Below are positions 49,236-61,481 of a stretch of 64,000 nt of DNA, piece by piece. How positions within the stretch are numbered: position 1 is the stretch's first letter; each line of letters begins with the position of its first letter. The notes under the pieces were generated by a model. That model worked only from the letters and a program-made list of their open reading frames with translations, did not search any database and was not told the origin of the DNA. Made by a program: the position numbers and the translations under genes. Origin of the DNA: Macrotis lagotis (taxonomy: Eukaryota > Chordata > Mammalia > Peramelemorphia > Peramelidae); assembly GCF_037893015.1 (NCBI RefSeq), contig NC_133662.1, forward strand, positions 205,169,696-205,233,695, in the 5' to 3' direction.

Positions 49236-49361
49236 CCTATTCATGAAACTTGCAATGGTGTGCTAGTAAATGATTAATGGTTCTCTGGGGGAGAGGAGGG
49301 ATGTATGCATAATAAACTTTAAAGTTTAATCAGCATTCTTAACATTTCCTACTATTTTCTT

Positions 49362-49515
49362 TTTTTAGGTTTTTTTTTTTTTTTGCAAGGCAAATGGGGT
49401 TAAGTGGCTTGCCGAAGGTCACACAGCTAGGTAATTATTAAGAGTCTGAGACCAGATTTGAACCCAGATACTCCTGACTCCAAGGCTGGTGCTTTATCCA
49501 CTATGCCACCTAGCC
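49362..49515 (-). mobile_element. WSINE1-like SINE
   Basis: Reverse copy with a poly(T) start. An 11-bp duplication ACTATTTTCTT lies at 49351-49361 and 49516-49526. Confidence 0.92.
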
Positions 49516-49529
49516 ACTATTTTCTTAAG

Positions 49530-50440
49530 ACTAGACAACCAAACGAAACAATAAATCAATTCCTTAAAGTATTTCCTGATTTTAGTTGTAAATGCTCATA
49601 TTGACATTTTAACAATCAACTCTTGCTCAAGTAAGTTCCAACACACCCCTGAAGTACGTAATAGATTTCATGAATTTCTGGTTCCAGAATGCTAGTGTGC
49701 AGCTAATGTTGCCACTATTAGCATACTCTAACCCCTGCCTTAATATAAATTCTCTATATTCAGACAGTGGCCATACCAGCACGCCAAGCATCAAAAAACA
49801 TTAATCACAAGTTATCAGTAAGAGAATATTACAATTAGGTAGGATTCCTGGCTCTCCCTCTTTTCAAAACATTCCATGAAAAATTGGGCAATAAGGTAGT
49901 AAAATGCTTCCCCTCTTATTTCTGAGTTTTTTTTCTCAAAATTTGTTCTAAGGTCTACAGTTTGTAGGATTATTTCTACTGGGAGCTTTAGATCTAGCCA
50001 AGCATTGCTGTCATGTATTCTGTGGATGTACCTACCACAGGTTATGTTGGGTCATTGTGAAAGTTAAGCATATTTGAATGATGTAAAGGATATTTATAGA
50101 TTATCAAGTCTAGTCAGTGCACCACTTTAGCTCTGTTAAGTATTTAAAAGAGGCATGAGAAATAGTTCATGACCTCAAACATCAACAATCTAGTTTTTGA
50201 GACATGACAGAAATATTTAAATAGTGCTATGTTTACTTTACTTTTGATATTAGTGATTCTTTCCCTTGTTCTGACTGCAATTTTGTTTTATATTCTAATC
50301 CAGAGTAGTTCTTTTGATATTTTTAATTCCTTAAATCCTTAATCCACACCATGTAAATTAGAATTTATCTGCACCATGAGAAGCTTATCTGGAGTGACAG
50401 AGAAAGATTTAAAGAATAAAGCAAAAAGATGATAAAGAGA
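49530..50440. other. No gene or clear repeat recognised
   Basis: Unassigned intergenic DNA. Confidence 0.5.
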
Positions 50441-50454
50441 GAGCGACAAAGCAA

Positions 50455-50511
50455 AGACAGAGTCCAGAGAGATAGAGAGAAAGACAGAAAAAAAGAAGAA
50501 ACAAGAGATAT

Positions 50512-50550
<39 letters not shown>

Positions 50551-50635
50551 GAGACAGAGAGAGACAGAGAGACAGAGACAGAGACAGAGACAGAGACAGA
50601 GACAGAGACAGAGACAGAAACAGAGAGACAGAGAA
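50455..50635. repeat. (GA)n and (CAGAGA)n simple repeat
   Basis: GA units grade into nine or so near-perfect CAGAGA hexamers (about 50570-50625). Open frames on both strands here are artefacts of the repeat. Confidence 0.97.
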
Positions 50636-50639
50636 GAAA

Positions 50640-51170
50640 AAAGTAAAAGAAGAAAAGGAGAGGAGAGGTAGTAAAGAAAAAAGATACAAAGGAATGAAGG
50701 ATGAAAAGAAAAGAAAATTAAGTCATTCAGGATTTTAGTTATTTAAGATCACTTAAGAAATATGAATATCCAGAAACATTATGTGATGATTGACTATGAT
50801 AGACTTAACTCTTTCAGCAATAAAGAGATCAAAGATAATTATAAAAGACCTGCAATGGAAAGTGTGATACAAATTCAGCGAAAGTGTATGGTCTCTGAAT
50901 GCAGATCAAAACATCCTATTTTCACTTTTTTAAAATTTTTTTTTGTTTTCTCCTTCTCATGGTTTTTTTCCTTTTGTTCTGATTCTTCTTTCATAGTTTG
51001 ACTAAAATGGAAATGTGTGGAATAAGATTGTATATGTATAACCAATATCAACTTATGTGCTTTTCTGGGTTTGGGGAGGGAAGATGAGGGGAGACAACTT
51101 TACAAAAATGAATGTTGAAAACTTTCTTTACTTATAATTGGTAAATAAATAAATATATCAAAATAAATAT
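50640..51170 (+). mobile_element. L1 3' end and 3' UTR
   Basis: TTGACTATGATAGACTTAACTC ... CAATGGAAAGTGTGATACAAATTC ... TTTTCCTTTTGTTCTGATTC ... TGAATGTTGAAAACTTTCTTTAC, ending in an AATAAATAAA-rich tail. Confidence 0.8.
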
Positions 51171-51174
51171 GATT

Positions 51175-51685
51175 ATCTTTCTATTCCTTACTCTCCTTCC
51201 TACTCCTTTATCTTGCAATAATTTGGAGAGTAGTCAAAACAAGTCAGCTTCACCAAGAATTGGGAAGTGAGGGTGCTTCATCAGCACCTGTTTTATTCTA
51301 CTGCCTTCAAAATTCTGAATCTTTAAGATGCTCATAGCATATGTGATAACCTGCTAGGCTGGTTATCTAATGAATGATCAGAAAAGGTTGTGCATCAGTC
51401 ATTAGTCATTAATTGGTGACTGAACAAATATTTGAGAGCATATGACACTCTCAGGGACACTGAGATTCCAAAAAGAGCTTCCAACAGCTATACTTACTAA
51501 CTTCAAGATGGTGAAAGAACCTTAGGTCAGTTTGAGGAACAAAGGGTGGAAGTTATAAGCAGACATTTTTAGATGATATAATAAAAACTTCTTAATAATC
51601 AACTATCCATGTCCAAGAAATAGCAATTGACTGAGCCATAATCACACAGCTGGTAAGTGGCAGAATGAGAATCAGAAATAACTTC
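51175..51685. other. No gene or clear repeat recognised
   Basis: Unassigned intergenic DNA. Confidence 0.45.
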
Positions 51686-51689
51686 TGAA

Positions 51690-51925
51690 TTTTGAAGTTG
51701 CTAAGTGATACATTGGACAGAATGACAGATCTTCCTGAGTTCAAACTTGAACTTAAACTTTTATTGTGTGACTCTGGCCAAGTCACTTAAACCTATTTAC
51801 CTTTTTTATAAAATGAGTAGGAGAAGCAAATGGCAAAACATATCAGAATCTTTCTCATTAAAACTCCAAATGAGGCAACAAAGAGTGACCTGAAAAATGA
51901 AAAATGAGTGAACAACAATTTCCTT
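51690..51925 (+). mobile_element. Mar1-like SINE, diverged
   Basis: GATCTTCCTGAGTTCAAACTTG ... GTGACTCTGGCCAAGTCACTTAAACC ... GCAAATGGCAAAAC ... GAGTGACCTGAAAAATG. Confidence 0.65.
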
Positions 51926-52439
51926 TCTTCTTTTTCAGGTTAAAGAGCTGCTTTCCACCTTTGGTATTCATCTGATCCACTTAATTTTCATCTAAGACTC
52001 CAAAAAGTTGAATGTAATGTACTCAACAGTCACACCCTGGCAAACTATTTTAGCAGACAGACTAAACCAGGTTGAGGGTAACTGAGGGGTCTCAAGTATT
52101 TTAGATAACAAGGCACTGTTTTCCCAAAACATGTGAAGATTTCCTTTAATGGAATAGTCATATGAGAACAATTTGTTTCAGCCTCTTTGAAGACAGTTGA
52201 AGTAGACGCTGTGCAGTGCTTAGAGTTTGGTTAGATAACAAAGACAGCAAAGTCATCTACTGCATCCTGAGCTATCACTGCTCACCTTAGTTTTGTCTTG
52301 CTACTAGACTATAATGACCTGGAAAAGGGAGTGAGACCAGCAACTTCACGCAACTCTGTCTCACTTAAATCTAATTTATGAATGAATCAAATTATGTCAC
52401 CCATGCCATTTTACCATTTTTATCTTAAAAGTGCTGTGG

Positions 52440-53550
52440 TGACAGACAAGTGATGAAACAACAGGTTCAGATACATTGGAAGCTGTGGCTACCATCATGC
52501 ACATACATGGCCCAGGCCATAGGATTATTGTCTTCCCATTGGAAGCAGAAGTGGGATTTAGCAGCTATCTGGTGTCTGAGCAGCCTTTAAGGACTACACT
52601 GCTCACTTTCCAGTATGGGGAAGGAGCTATAAAAGGTGCCCTATTACTTTATCCAACTTGGCTTGTGGCAGGCCAGGATTCCACCTTGAGGTGGAAACAC
52701 ACAAAAAGTACAAATACTTCCACTCTCCATTAGGACATGGAATACATTCATACTTATGGTCATGAAATCTAGTAGATCTGAAAGCTGGACAGTTCTTTTT
52801 GCAAGAGAAGTTAGCAGGTATTGCACTCAAATAGCAGAGCTGAATGAAACAAGGCTGGCAAATGGCCAACTTACCTAAGTTGGAGCTGGATGCATGTTTT
52901 TCTGGAGTGGCTCCAGTGAAGAGAAGTACCATGAAGCTGGTGGAGGTTTTACAATCAAAACTAATCTAGTCAGGGGCGGCTAGGTGGCACAGTGGATAGA
53001 GCACCGGCCTTGGAGTTAGGAGTACCTGGGTTCAAATGTGACCTCAGACACTTAATAATTACCTAGCTGTGTGGCCTTGGGCAAGCCACTTAACCCCATT
53101 GCCTTGAAAAATCTTAAAAACAAACAAACAAACAAAAAAAAATAACTAATCTAGTCAAGAAGCTTGTAGGCCTACCAAAAAAAGAGTGAAACAGTGATGC
53201 AAGGTAATGAGATTGATACTTGCAGAAAAGTATCACATAGCTATCATCAGTGTGTATAATCTTACCATGACAAGACCTAATCAGATCAAAGAAATATTTT
53301 ATAAAGACATGAAAACTCTTATCATCAATGGCCAAAGGGGGACAAGATTATAATTTTGGGTGATTTTAATGTAAGAGTACGTGCAGACTAACAGACATGG
53401 CAGGGAGTCCTTGGGAAGAATGGAATTGGAGGCCGCAAAAGCAATGGTCACTCCCTACTGAAGACTTGTCATCTTATAACCTCTTCATAACCAACACTGC
53501 CTTCCATTTACCTAAATACAATAAAACTTTGTGACTGAACCTTCACTTGA
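52440..53550 (+). mobile_element. RTE (BovB-like) LINE, 5' part with endonuclease
   Basis: 52440-52740 resembles an RTE leader. From about 52760 the forward strand encodes a broken AP-endonuclease N-terminus: ELNETRLA near 52835, FFWSG near 52895, then after a nested SINE YHIAIISVY near 53230, GDFN-type text at 53360, and TWQGVLGKNG near 53395. Several frameshifts and stops are present. The reverse transcriptase part is absent here. Confidence 0.75.
52973..53143 (+). mobile_element. WSINE1-like SINE nested in the RTE element
   Basis: Close to the family consensus (GGGGCGGCTAGGTGGCACAG). Perfect 14-bp duplication AACTAATCTAGTCA at 52959-52972 and 53144-53157. Confidence 0.94.
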
Positions 53551-53554
53551 TTTT

Positions 53555-53735
53555 TTTTTTATAAATTTAATTCAATTCTCCACATATTTTAGAAATGAAT
53601 CCTTTACCAGAAACACCAGTTATAAAAATTGTTTCCCAATTTGCTTCATTTATTTTGATCTTGTCAGAGTAGGTTTGTTTAGGCAAAAGCTTTTGAATTT
53701 TATATAATCAAAATTACTTGAGAAAGATAAATGAC
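53555..53735 (-). mobile_element. L1 ORF2 fragment, reverse
   Basis: AATCCTTTACCAGAAACACCAG, AATTGTTTCCCAATTTGC, AAAAGCTTTTGAATTTTATATAATCAAAATTA follow reverse ORF2. Confidence 0.65.
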
Positions 53736-53739
53736 CTTT

Positions 53740-54330
53740 TCCCACTCTAATACATTTCTAACAATCTATTTTCTAAAGTTTTATCTAACTTTATTTTACA
53801 GTTGTAGACAGCAAAGTCCCTGTAGGCAAATAAATGAGACTGGCTGGGAATAAGGAATGAAGAATGGAGCTCCAAGCTAAGATAAAGACTCCAAATTTCC
53901 AAATGCCAGAATTTCTATCCTCTCTCATTCGATCCTATTTAGACTGCAGTTCCCTATATTTTACTGATCATTCTAAATGCATACTTAGGAGAAAGAACAA
54001 TCACATCTTCCTAACGTTGGCACAAGTATTTTTCTTCAAACCACACATTCTCTCCGCTAGTCCACTTAATTTCTGGAAGAGTAGGTTGAAAACTTAACTC
54101 ATTGGATCCAATTTCATGCATAGATGCCATCTGATTGCCAGGTTAAGTTATTCCATTGGTCTACAATCCCAAAAGTTACTCCTAAAGATTATGCCCTACT
54201 CCTTGAGAGTCACCATTTTGCATTGACTCTGGAACCAAGATTCTGAAATACCAGAATTCTAATGTGCTCTCCTGACAACTTTTCAAACTCACTAGTCGGG
54301 AGGTTCCTCTAAACCCAGTGCCCCCATCTA
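53740..54330. other. No gene or clear repeat recognised
   Basis: Unassigned intergenic DNA. Confidence 0.5.
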
Positions 54331-54548
54331 GCACAAAAAAAGAAAGAAAAAAGAAAGAAAGAAAGAAAGAAAGGAAGAAAGAGAGAAAGAATGAAAGAAA
54401 AGAAAAGAAAAGAAAGAAAGAAAGAAAAAGGAGGAGGAAGAGGAGTGGAAGGAAGGAAGGAAGAAAGAGAGAAAGAATGAAAGAAAAGAAAAGAAAAGAA
54501 AGAAAGAAAGAAAAAGAAAGAAAGAAAGAAAGAAAAAGAAAGAAAGAC
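54331..54548. repeat. (GAAA)n-type repeat with 58-bp internal duplication
   Basis: Purine-only tract. A 58-bp block starting GGAAGAAAGAGAGAAAGAAT recurs without mismatch at 54373-54430 and 54459-54516. Confidence 0.95.
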
Positions 54549-54549
54549 T

Positions 54550-55090
54550 AAAAGGTCTAATGACTAAGGTCTGTTTCTCAGTGTGATATGACCCCACAAG
54601 GGAGAAGGTCCTAAAGTCATTTTCCTCCAAAGAAGGTGGCTTTTGCTAACAAGTCTTTTAAAACATTTTCAAAGCTAATCAGAGCCTTCCCCTTTACCAT
54701 GCAGTTACTTATATGGAACAAGTTATAGAATACCTTCATATGATCCACAGTATCTCCAAGACCCTTCTCTTACATGTTATCATGATTCTACCAGAAACAA
54801 GTATCCTAGCATCCTCCATGTTGAAATGATGTCTGAAGTCAAGAGAGCTAATGGGATCTATGCATGCATCACACCCCAAACAAAAATAGCATGTATGTTC
54901 TTGTAATAATTCGAATAAACTGGAAAGTTATTCCTGGACATAGTCCTAGGTTGAATTTCAGTTCTAGCACTTCTCTCTCTTCCCTTAGATATTGCCTCTG
55001 GCTTTGAGTGAAACTAGTACTACAAACTGAAAACAGCTTAAGACTGCGGAAAGATAATTGGAGGTATAGTCAAAAGGGATGAATTTGGCT
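54550..55090. other. No gene or clear repeat recognised
   Basis: Unassigned intergenic DNA. Confidence 0.45.
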
Positions 55091-55094
55091 AAAG

Positions 55095-55230
55095 GGACGG
55101 CTAAATAAAGGTAGAAGTTGGGTAAATCATTTAACCTCTCTGGTCCTCAACTTCTTTCATAGAAAAATAAAGGTATTGAATCATATGGTTTTCAGATCTC
55201 TTAAAGTTCTAAATTCTTGAATCCTAAAAT
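55095..55230 (+). mobile_element. MIR-type SINE fragment
   Basis: GTAAATCATTTAACCTCTCTGGTCCTCAACTTC and the following ATTCTTGAATCCT end. Confidence 0.55.
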
Positions 55231-55234
55231 TTGA

Positions 55235-56330
55235 TCTTTTGAGGAAAAAATATCCTGTAGCTATGTACAAAATAAATTAGGAGAAGAAGCCAGAGGCAGA
55301 GACACTGGCAAGGGGGTTATTACAGTAATCCAAGAATGAGTTCAAATAAGGCTACTAACAGTAGAGATAAGGAAGATAATTAGATCTAAGAGTCATTATG
55401 GAGTAATGACAGGGAACAATTTTGTAACTAATGACACAGGGACAAAGGAAAGGGGTAAGCTGAAAATTACTTTTAAATAATGAAAACTCATCATCTTTTG
55501 TTTTGATCAATATGACTGGAGGGGGGAAGATGGATATTTCTCCTTTTGCAGTGTATCTTAAGTTTCTATTATGCCAATAAGGAACCAATGAATCTTACAT
55601 GTTTCCAACATACACCTTCAACCTGTAAAAGCTACAACTGGAATTGCTAAATGTATGAATTGCTGAAGTTAATGCTGGAAATTCATCTCCTTCCCTTCTC
55701 TATTTAAGGCAAGCAATGAGCCACAGTGATTGATGCCTTAGAAGGAGATGCCTTCTAATGATAGTTCATATTTATAAACCATTGAATATGTAAATGTAAG
55801 AAATTAAATAAGTAAAATGAATTTAGTCCATATATCCCTTAACTTTCACTCCATCATAAATCATGCATCAGCTCATTGCTGTCTTTCTAGTTAGCTCACC
55901 CTTGAATTAATGGCCTCCAGTTGTGGATGTGTAAACAGGTATCTCTTAAGTCAAATTGTCAAAACAGGCTGCCAAACTGAAAATGGTTTAGAGGCTTATG
56001 CAAACATCTGAAAATCATTTGAGTAAAAGAAACTACTCTGTTGAAACATGCCTTAAATAATGGGAACTGCTACTGAATATCCTTCTTGAAGTTTCTCCTT
56101 CCAAGGAATAAATCCAGAAAGAAGTCCCCTCTTCTTATATTTTGGAACCAAGCTTCTCTTCTTCTCCAGGAAAAGAATTACTGTCTCCATAGCTGATGAT
56201 TTGAAGAGGTGCCACTCTCACCTGTAGACCCCTGTCAAATGTTTCCATGTCCTTCTGAGAGTTGGATCAAAGACTATATCTGAAGTTTCTTTGGACCTGT
56301 CAATGCAGGTAAGAGCTACTATTAAGTAAA
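55235..56330. other. No gene or clear repeat recognised
   Basis: The stretch 55255-55400 (AGAGGCAGAGACACTGGCAAG, TTACAGTAATCCAAGAATGAG) may belong to the unnamed long repeat. The remainder is unassigned. Confidence 0.4.
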
Positions 56331-56334
56331 CATC

Positions 56335-56530
56335 AAGTCTAAACCTCAGACATCATCTAATCCAAGTTCTCACATTTCATAAATGAGGAAATTGAGAAAG
56401 AAAAAAATTAAGGGACTAGCTAATATTCACACAGTAGAATAGTAGAAGTAGTAGAGCTCGGAGGAAGAATTAGAATTCAGGTTTTTTTCTGAAATCCTGT
56501 TGAATGTGCCTTTACATTTCATCTCTCATG
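56335..56530 (-). mobile_element. MIR-type SINE
   Basis: CATCATCTAATCCAAGTTCTCACATTTCATAAATGAGGAAATTGAG, reverse orientation. Confidence 0.65.
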
Positions 56531-56861
56531 TGACTGAAGGGCTATAGTGGAGAAATCATAACATCCTGAAGCTGTCCTTTTGGATGGCTCAATTACTTGG
56601 AACTTTCTCCTAACACTGATCCAATATCAAGTTTCCTGTCATTTCCATCATCGATCTTCTTTTTTTTCTGTCCACTGGGGCTTTATATGTATACATGGTG
56701 TTATGAAAGCCAAGTGATGTTAAGTTATGTATACATGTGTACATGTACACTTACATATTCCCTCATGGCACTCCTTAAATCCCACCTGACACAAGTTATT
56801 TGCTTATTTCTTGAATCTAGAGATGATCTTTAAGGTTTTTTTGAAGATTCTTCTTGCCATT

Positions 56862-57060
56862 TTCAATCAATCAGTGAACAAATAGTCATTGAGTATATTT
56901 TGGACCAGATACTGTGCTAAGTGCTCAGAATATTAAAAAGACACAAAAAGCAATCCCTATTCTCTAGGAGTTTACAATCTAATTGGGGGGAGAAAATGCA
57001 AGCAAAAAATATACAAGGAAGAGATAAACAAGATAATAGGGTCTAATCGCTATTCCAAAT
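56862..57060 (+). mobile_element. Long mammalian repeat, 5' part
   Basis: GATACTGTGCTAAGTGCTCAGAATA then CTAGGAGTTTACAATCTAATTGG. Confidence 0.6.
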
Positions 57061-57099
57061 AACAGATTAGGTGAAGACACCAATCAAATAGATGAAGAT

Positions 57100-57290
57100 A
57101 ATCATCATATCCCTCTTCAATCTTCTTTTTTCTAATGCAAACATCTTCAGTTCCTTTAACTAATACTCTTATTACATAGACTCAAGTGCCTTCATTATCT
57201 TGGTTGCCTTCCTCTGATCTCTCTATATAATATTATCCATGTTAAATGATGAAGCCCAGGACTAAATTATTTTCTTCTGGATAAGTAGTT
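57100..57290. mobile_element. Possible ancient CR1/L3-like repeat
   Basis: ATCTTCAGTTCCTTTAACTAATACTC ... CATTATCTTGGTTGCCTTCCTCTG ... GATGAAGCCCAGGACTAAA is a recurrent mammalian repeat text; assignment is tentative. Confidence 0.35.
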
Positions 57291-57294
57291 TTAG

Positions 57295-58280
57295 TGTTAG
57301 TTGCCATGGTTTATTTTAATGGGAGATAGTGAAAAAAAGAGAAATAATTCCTTCTCAACACCTGATTTTTTTTGGGGGGGGGAAGGTGAGGGGGAGGGAT
57401 ATAGGGAAATTACCTTTGCACTGAAATAACAAAAAAAAAAATGGATAATAGCTAATTTGGTTGCCAAGGCTGGAGAGGGAAGGAAGAGAAAACTCATGTA
57501 GGAAAGAGTAGTATTTGAGGAAAAGCATAATAAAAAGATTGAAAGGAGTGGGGTGATAATAGTGGTGATAGCTTCCCCTACCCCTCCCTAACCTTTTCAG
57601 TTGTATTTAAATTAGATACCGCTCTGAAATGAAGTGGGGGAAGCAAATAGCCTCTATCCCCCCAAAATAATACTAACTATGATGGGGTAAAATGAAAAGA
57701 CTTTTGAAGCCACTGAGGATATTCTAACACAGCAGTACCTATAGACAATCTTTCCATCTTCGACAAAATAAGGAAAATAGTTATCAGTAACAGTCTGTCA
57801 ATCTACTGCTAATTAAAGAAATAAGCTATGCAACAAACCCATGGTTCTGACCTCTTTAAAATTGTATGCTATTAAAAACTATATTTTTTAAAAGCTATAT
57901 AACAATAACAAGAAAAATCATCTTACCTGGGTTGGAAAAAAGTCTATAATATATGGTTTGAACTTTTAATGAATTTGTAATATATTAAGAAGAAAAAAAA
58001 GTTCAATCTTATCTTGTTAAGTTAAAATTCTCCCTATGTCTCAGTGTGACCATTTGTGGGAAAAAAATTAGCCTCCTACTGATTGCTATACAGCAGCATC
58101 CTGTATAATACTTGCTTTGGCCAAACTCATTTTGCAATAGCATCATTAGTGTATAATTAGCAAAACTAAATGTAAAATCTCAAAAACCTACTATAATATT
58201 GTTTGTTATTCAGCCTATTGGCCAAAACCATCTCAGTCCCTTTTAAGAGTACTCACCACAAACAAATCTATAACTAGAAA
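57295..58280. other. No gene or clear repeat recognised
   Basis: Unassigned intergenic DNA with G- and A-rich runs near 57370-57450. Confidence 0.5.
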
Positions 58281-58284
58281 TAAC

Positions 58285-58490
58285 CTGGCTTAGGACATCG
58301 ACCTCTAGAGTTGGACTCAAGATACCCTGGATTTGAAAAGTGTTTTGTCACTTACCAACTATGTGAGTACAGGAAAGAAATTGAACTTCTTTTAGTCTTA
58401 GTTTTCTCATCTATAAAATGCAGAAAAGAGTATCCTCAATATTTATATCATGGGATTGTTATAATGACCAAATAAGATAGTTCACGACTG
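58285..58490 (+). mobile_element. MIR SINE
   Basis: TAGAGTTGGACTCAAGATACCCTGG ... TTTTCTCATCTATAAAATGCAG ... CATGGGATTGTTATAATGACC. Confidence 0.75.
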
Positions 58491-58713
58491 GGAGACTAAA
58501 AAAAGATTTGCATATTTGTCCCTAGTGGACACTCTAAACAAAAATAAGCATGTATGTATAATAAAGGCAGAATTTGGGAAAAAAAAATGTTTCCATAAAG
58601 AAGACTATTGCGATTCTTGTTCCTGGATTTCTTTGGTCAGTCATTACTTGAATGGCACTGAAGGGAATCTTTTCACAAAAGTTCAACATACTTCTTTGAA
58701 ATAGTGTCCTCAA

Positions 58714-58871
58714 GGGGTGGCTAGGCAGCGCAATGGATAGAGCACTGGCCCTGGAGTCAGGAGTACCTGAGTTCAAATAAGGCCTCAGACACTTAATAAT
58801 TACCTAGCTGTTTGACCTTGGGCAAGCCACTTAACCCCGTTTGCCTTGCAAATAAAAAGAATAAAAGAAAA
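58714..58871 (+). mobile_element. WSINE1-like SINE
   Basis: Perfect 16-bp duplication GAAATAGTGTCCTCAA at 58698-58713 and 58872-58887. Confidence 0.94.
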
Positions 58872-59214
58872 GAAATAGTGTCCTCAAAATATTTAGATGG
58901 GACAGACATGGAAAACTGGGGACTTGACAGGGACTAAATATAACTTTTTAATCTCAAGTAAGATCATAAGCTGTATCAAAGGGCTTTGAGCAACAGACAA
59001 AAAAGTGTGCATCAAGGGAACCATCTATCTTTGACAGAGAACAGTGCTAAATTAGTGTAATTTGAATTAGAGAATATTTTTAAGTGGTGCCAGTTCTGTT
59101 TGCAGAACCAGTATCCATTCCACTGCATCATACTGTTTGATAGCAATCCCTGGTGAAATGGCTTTAATAAATAAATCCTTGGCTTCAGAAACAGTTAAAC
59201 TGGCATAGTGAACA

Positions 59215-59440
59215 AAATACAGGAGACCTTGAGTCAGGACCTTACTTCAAAGCTGGTCTAAATACTAGTATAAAGTACTAGCTGTGTGAACCTGAGCAAG
59301 TCTCTTAACTTCTTTCTGCCTCAGCTTCCTCAAATGTAAAATAGGGATAAAATGGCAGTGTTATTGTGAGGAGTAAATGAGATAGTATTTATAAAAAGCT
59401 TGGCATAGTATCTGGAATATAGTAAAAAAAAAAAACTATA
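59215..59440 (+). mobile_element. MIR SINE
   Basis: CTAGCTGTGTGAACCTGAGCAAGTC, CCTCAGCTTCCTCAAATGTAAAATAGGG, CTTGGCATAGTATCTGGAATATAGT. Confidence 0.85.
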
Positions 59441-59621
59441 TTAATAGTCCTTTCTCATCCCCTTCTCCCTACACAGACCAGAGTACCAGAAGATGTACTT
59501 TACAAGGTACAGCTTCACCTCAGCAAATGACCATAAAGAAGTCAGTTAACACCAAAGTCATCTAGTTCCATGCCTAGCAGACTTTGGGAGTTTCAAATTC
59601 CAGCAGAAATGACATAACATG

Positions 59622-59780
59622 TGGCAGCTAGGTGGCACAGTGGATAGAGCACTGGCCCTGAAGTCAGGAGGACCTGAGTTCAAATTTGACCTCAGACACT
59701 TAATATTTCCCTAGCTGTGTGACCTTGGGCAAGTCACTTAATGCCTTACAAAAAAAGAAAAAACAAACAAACAAACAAAA
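59622..59780 (+). mobile_element. WSINE1-like SINE
   Basis: 15-bp duplication AAATGACATAACATG/AAATGACAAAACATG (one mismatch) at 59607-59621 and 59781-59795. Confidence 0.92.
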
Positions 59781-60039
59781 AAATGACAAAACATGCAGCA
59801 GTTGAGAGAAATACATTACCTAGTAGAGGGAGCTATGATGCCATCAAGAGTATGCTGACAGCTTTATAACATCAGATATGAGTTTCTCTAACCCCATGTG
59901 TACAAACAATGTATTTGTGTCTGGCCAAATGTTTTCACTCCATTTGAACTCCTTTAAATATATCCCTGACCACAGGATTGTAGGAAAGTATAGATGAACC
60001 AGCTTGGATAGACCTAGATAGAGATATGTATAATCAGAA

Positions 60040-60130
60040 TCAATCAAATCATCAGTTAACAAACATTACTAATGGTCTACCATGTACCTAGCATTGTGTT
60101 AGGTACTTGAAATATGAAAAAAAATGGAAA
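60040..60130 (+). mobile_element. Long mammalian repeat, 5' fragment
   Basis: GTCTACCATGTACCTAGCATTGTGTTAGGTACTTG. Confidence 0.45.
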
Positions 60131-60210
60131 AAAACCAGTCTCAAGAAGAATATATTTCATTTTAATATGTTTTTTTATTTGTTGGTTTTTCCAAATCCAT
60201 GCAATCATTT

Positions 60211-60363
60211 AAAAAAAATTTATCTAAGATAATGGGGTTAAGTGGCTTGCCAAAGGTCAAACAGCTAGGCAATTATTAAGTGTCTGAGGCCAAATTTGAA
60301 CTCAGGTCCTCCTATCTCCAGGGCCAGTGCTTTATCCACTGAGCCACCTAGCTGCCCTTTCAC
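60211..60363 (-). mobile_element. WSINE1-like SINE
   Basis: Reverse copy. A possible short duplication CAATCATTT lies at 60202-60210 and 60364-60372. Confidence 0.85.
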
Positions 60364-60372
60364 CAATCATTT

Positions 60373-61250
60373 TTTTTGCAAAATTTTGAGTTTTTCCTTT
60401 TTCTCTCCCTCGTCCTTCCTTCCTCCTATCCACGATAGAAAATAATCTAATATAGGCTGTACATGCATAATAACCATGCTAAATATAGATTAATATTAAT
60501 CATGTTGTGAAAGAAGAATCAAATCCAAATAGAAGGAAAAAAGCATTAGAGAGGGAAAAACAAAATGATACATAAGACAATTGTTAAAAATTGAAAATAG
60601 TAAGTTTTGGTCTACATCTAAACTCCATAGTTCCATGCTAAGTCTTTTAGAATTGTCTTTTATTATTTTACTCATAAAATGAACAAGTCTATCATAGTGG
60701 ATCATACTCCAGTTGTTGTTGATGTGTATAATGTTCTTCTAGTTCTGCTCATTTCACTCCACATCAATTTATGCAAGTCTTTCCAGCTTTTTCTGAAATC
60801 CCATCCCTCATGGTTTCTTTTTTTTAATTTTTAAATTTTTTTTAAGGTTTTTGCAAGGCAAATGGGATTAAGTGGCTTGCCCAAGGCCACACAGGTAGGT
60901 AATTATTAAATGTCTGAGGCAGGATTTGAACTCAGGTCCTCCTGACTCCAGGGCCATTGCTCTATCCACTGCACCACCTAGCTGCACCCCACCCCATGAT
61001 TTCTTATGGAACAATATTGTTCTATCACATTCATAAACCACAATTTGTTCTGACATTCCCCATTTGATGGATATTCCTTCAATTTCCAATTCTTTGCCAC
61101 CACAAAAAGAGCTTCTTTTATATTTTTGTACATGTGAAATTTTTACACTTTTTTGTGATCTCTTTGGGTTTCAGAGCTCAAACTGGTATTGTTGGATCAA
61201 AGGATATGCAGTTTTGTTGTTCTTTGAGCATAATTCCAAACAGCAGCATA
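60373..61250 (-). mobile_element. L1 3' end, reverse, split by a SINE
   Basis: 3' UTR (AATCTAATATAGGCTGTACATGC) and distal ORF2 (reverse of CTTTTGATCC-like text near 61195, plus GCCACCACAAAAAGAGC at 61096). It resumes after the nested SINE at 61006. Confidence 0.8.
60820..60994 (-). mobile_element. WSINE1-like SINE nested in L1
   Basis: 11-bp duplication CATGGTTTCTT/CATGATTTCTT (one mismatch) at 60809-60819 and 60995-61005. It interrupts L1 sequence that is otherwise continuous. Confidence 0.92.
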
Positions 61251-61481
61251 CATTTCAATAAGAGAGATAACACATTTAATTATAAAGAGAATCAATATAA
61301 AATAATTAAATCCAAGGTAATTTGGGATTGAATTGGAATTGAAAGCACTAATAGAGAGAATCAGGATAGGCTTCATGTTAAAGGTGCTACTTGAGTTCAG
61401 TTGTGAAGGAAGAGAAGGATTTTGAGTCAGAAGTAGGGAAGAGAGTATCTTCCAGGTATGAATGACAATGAAAATGCATGG

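Noticed and set aside
50339..50689. Open frames of 116 and 80 codons over the GA/CAGAGA tract
   Set aside because: Low-complexity Ser/Leu or Arg/Glu translation produced by a simple repeat on both strands.
54318..54630. Lys/Arg/Glu-rich and Phe/Ser-rich open frames
   Set aside because: Direct consequence of the (GAAA)n tract; no domain.
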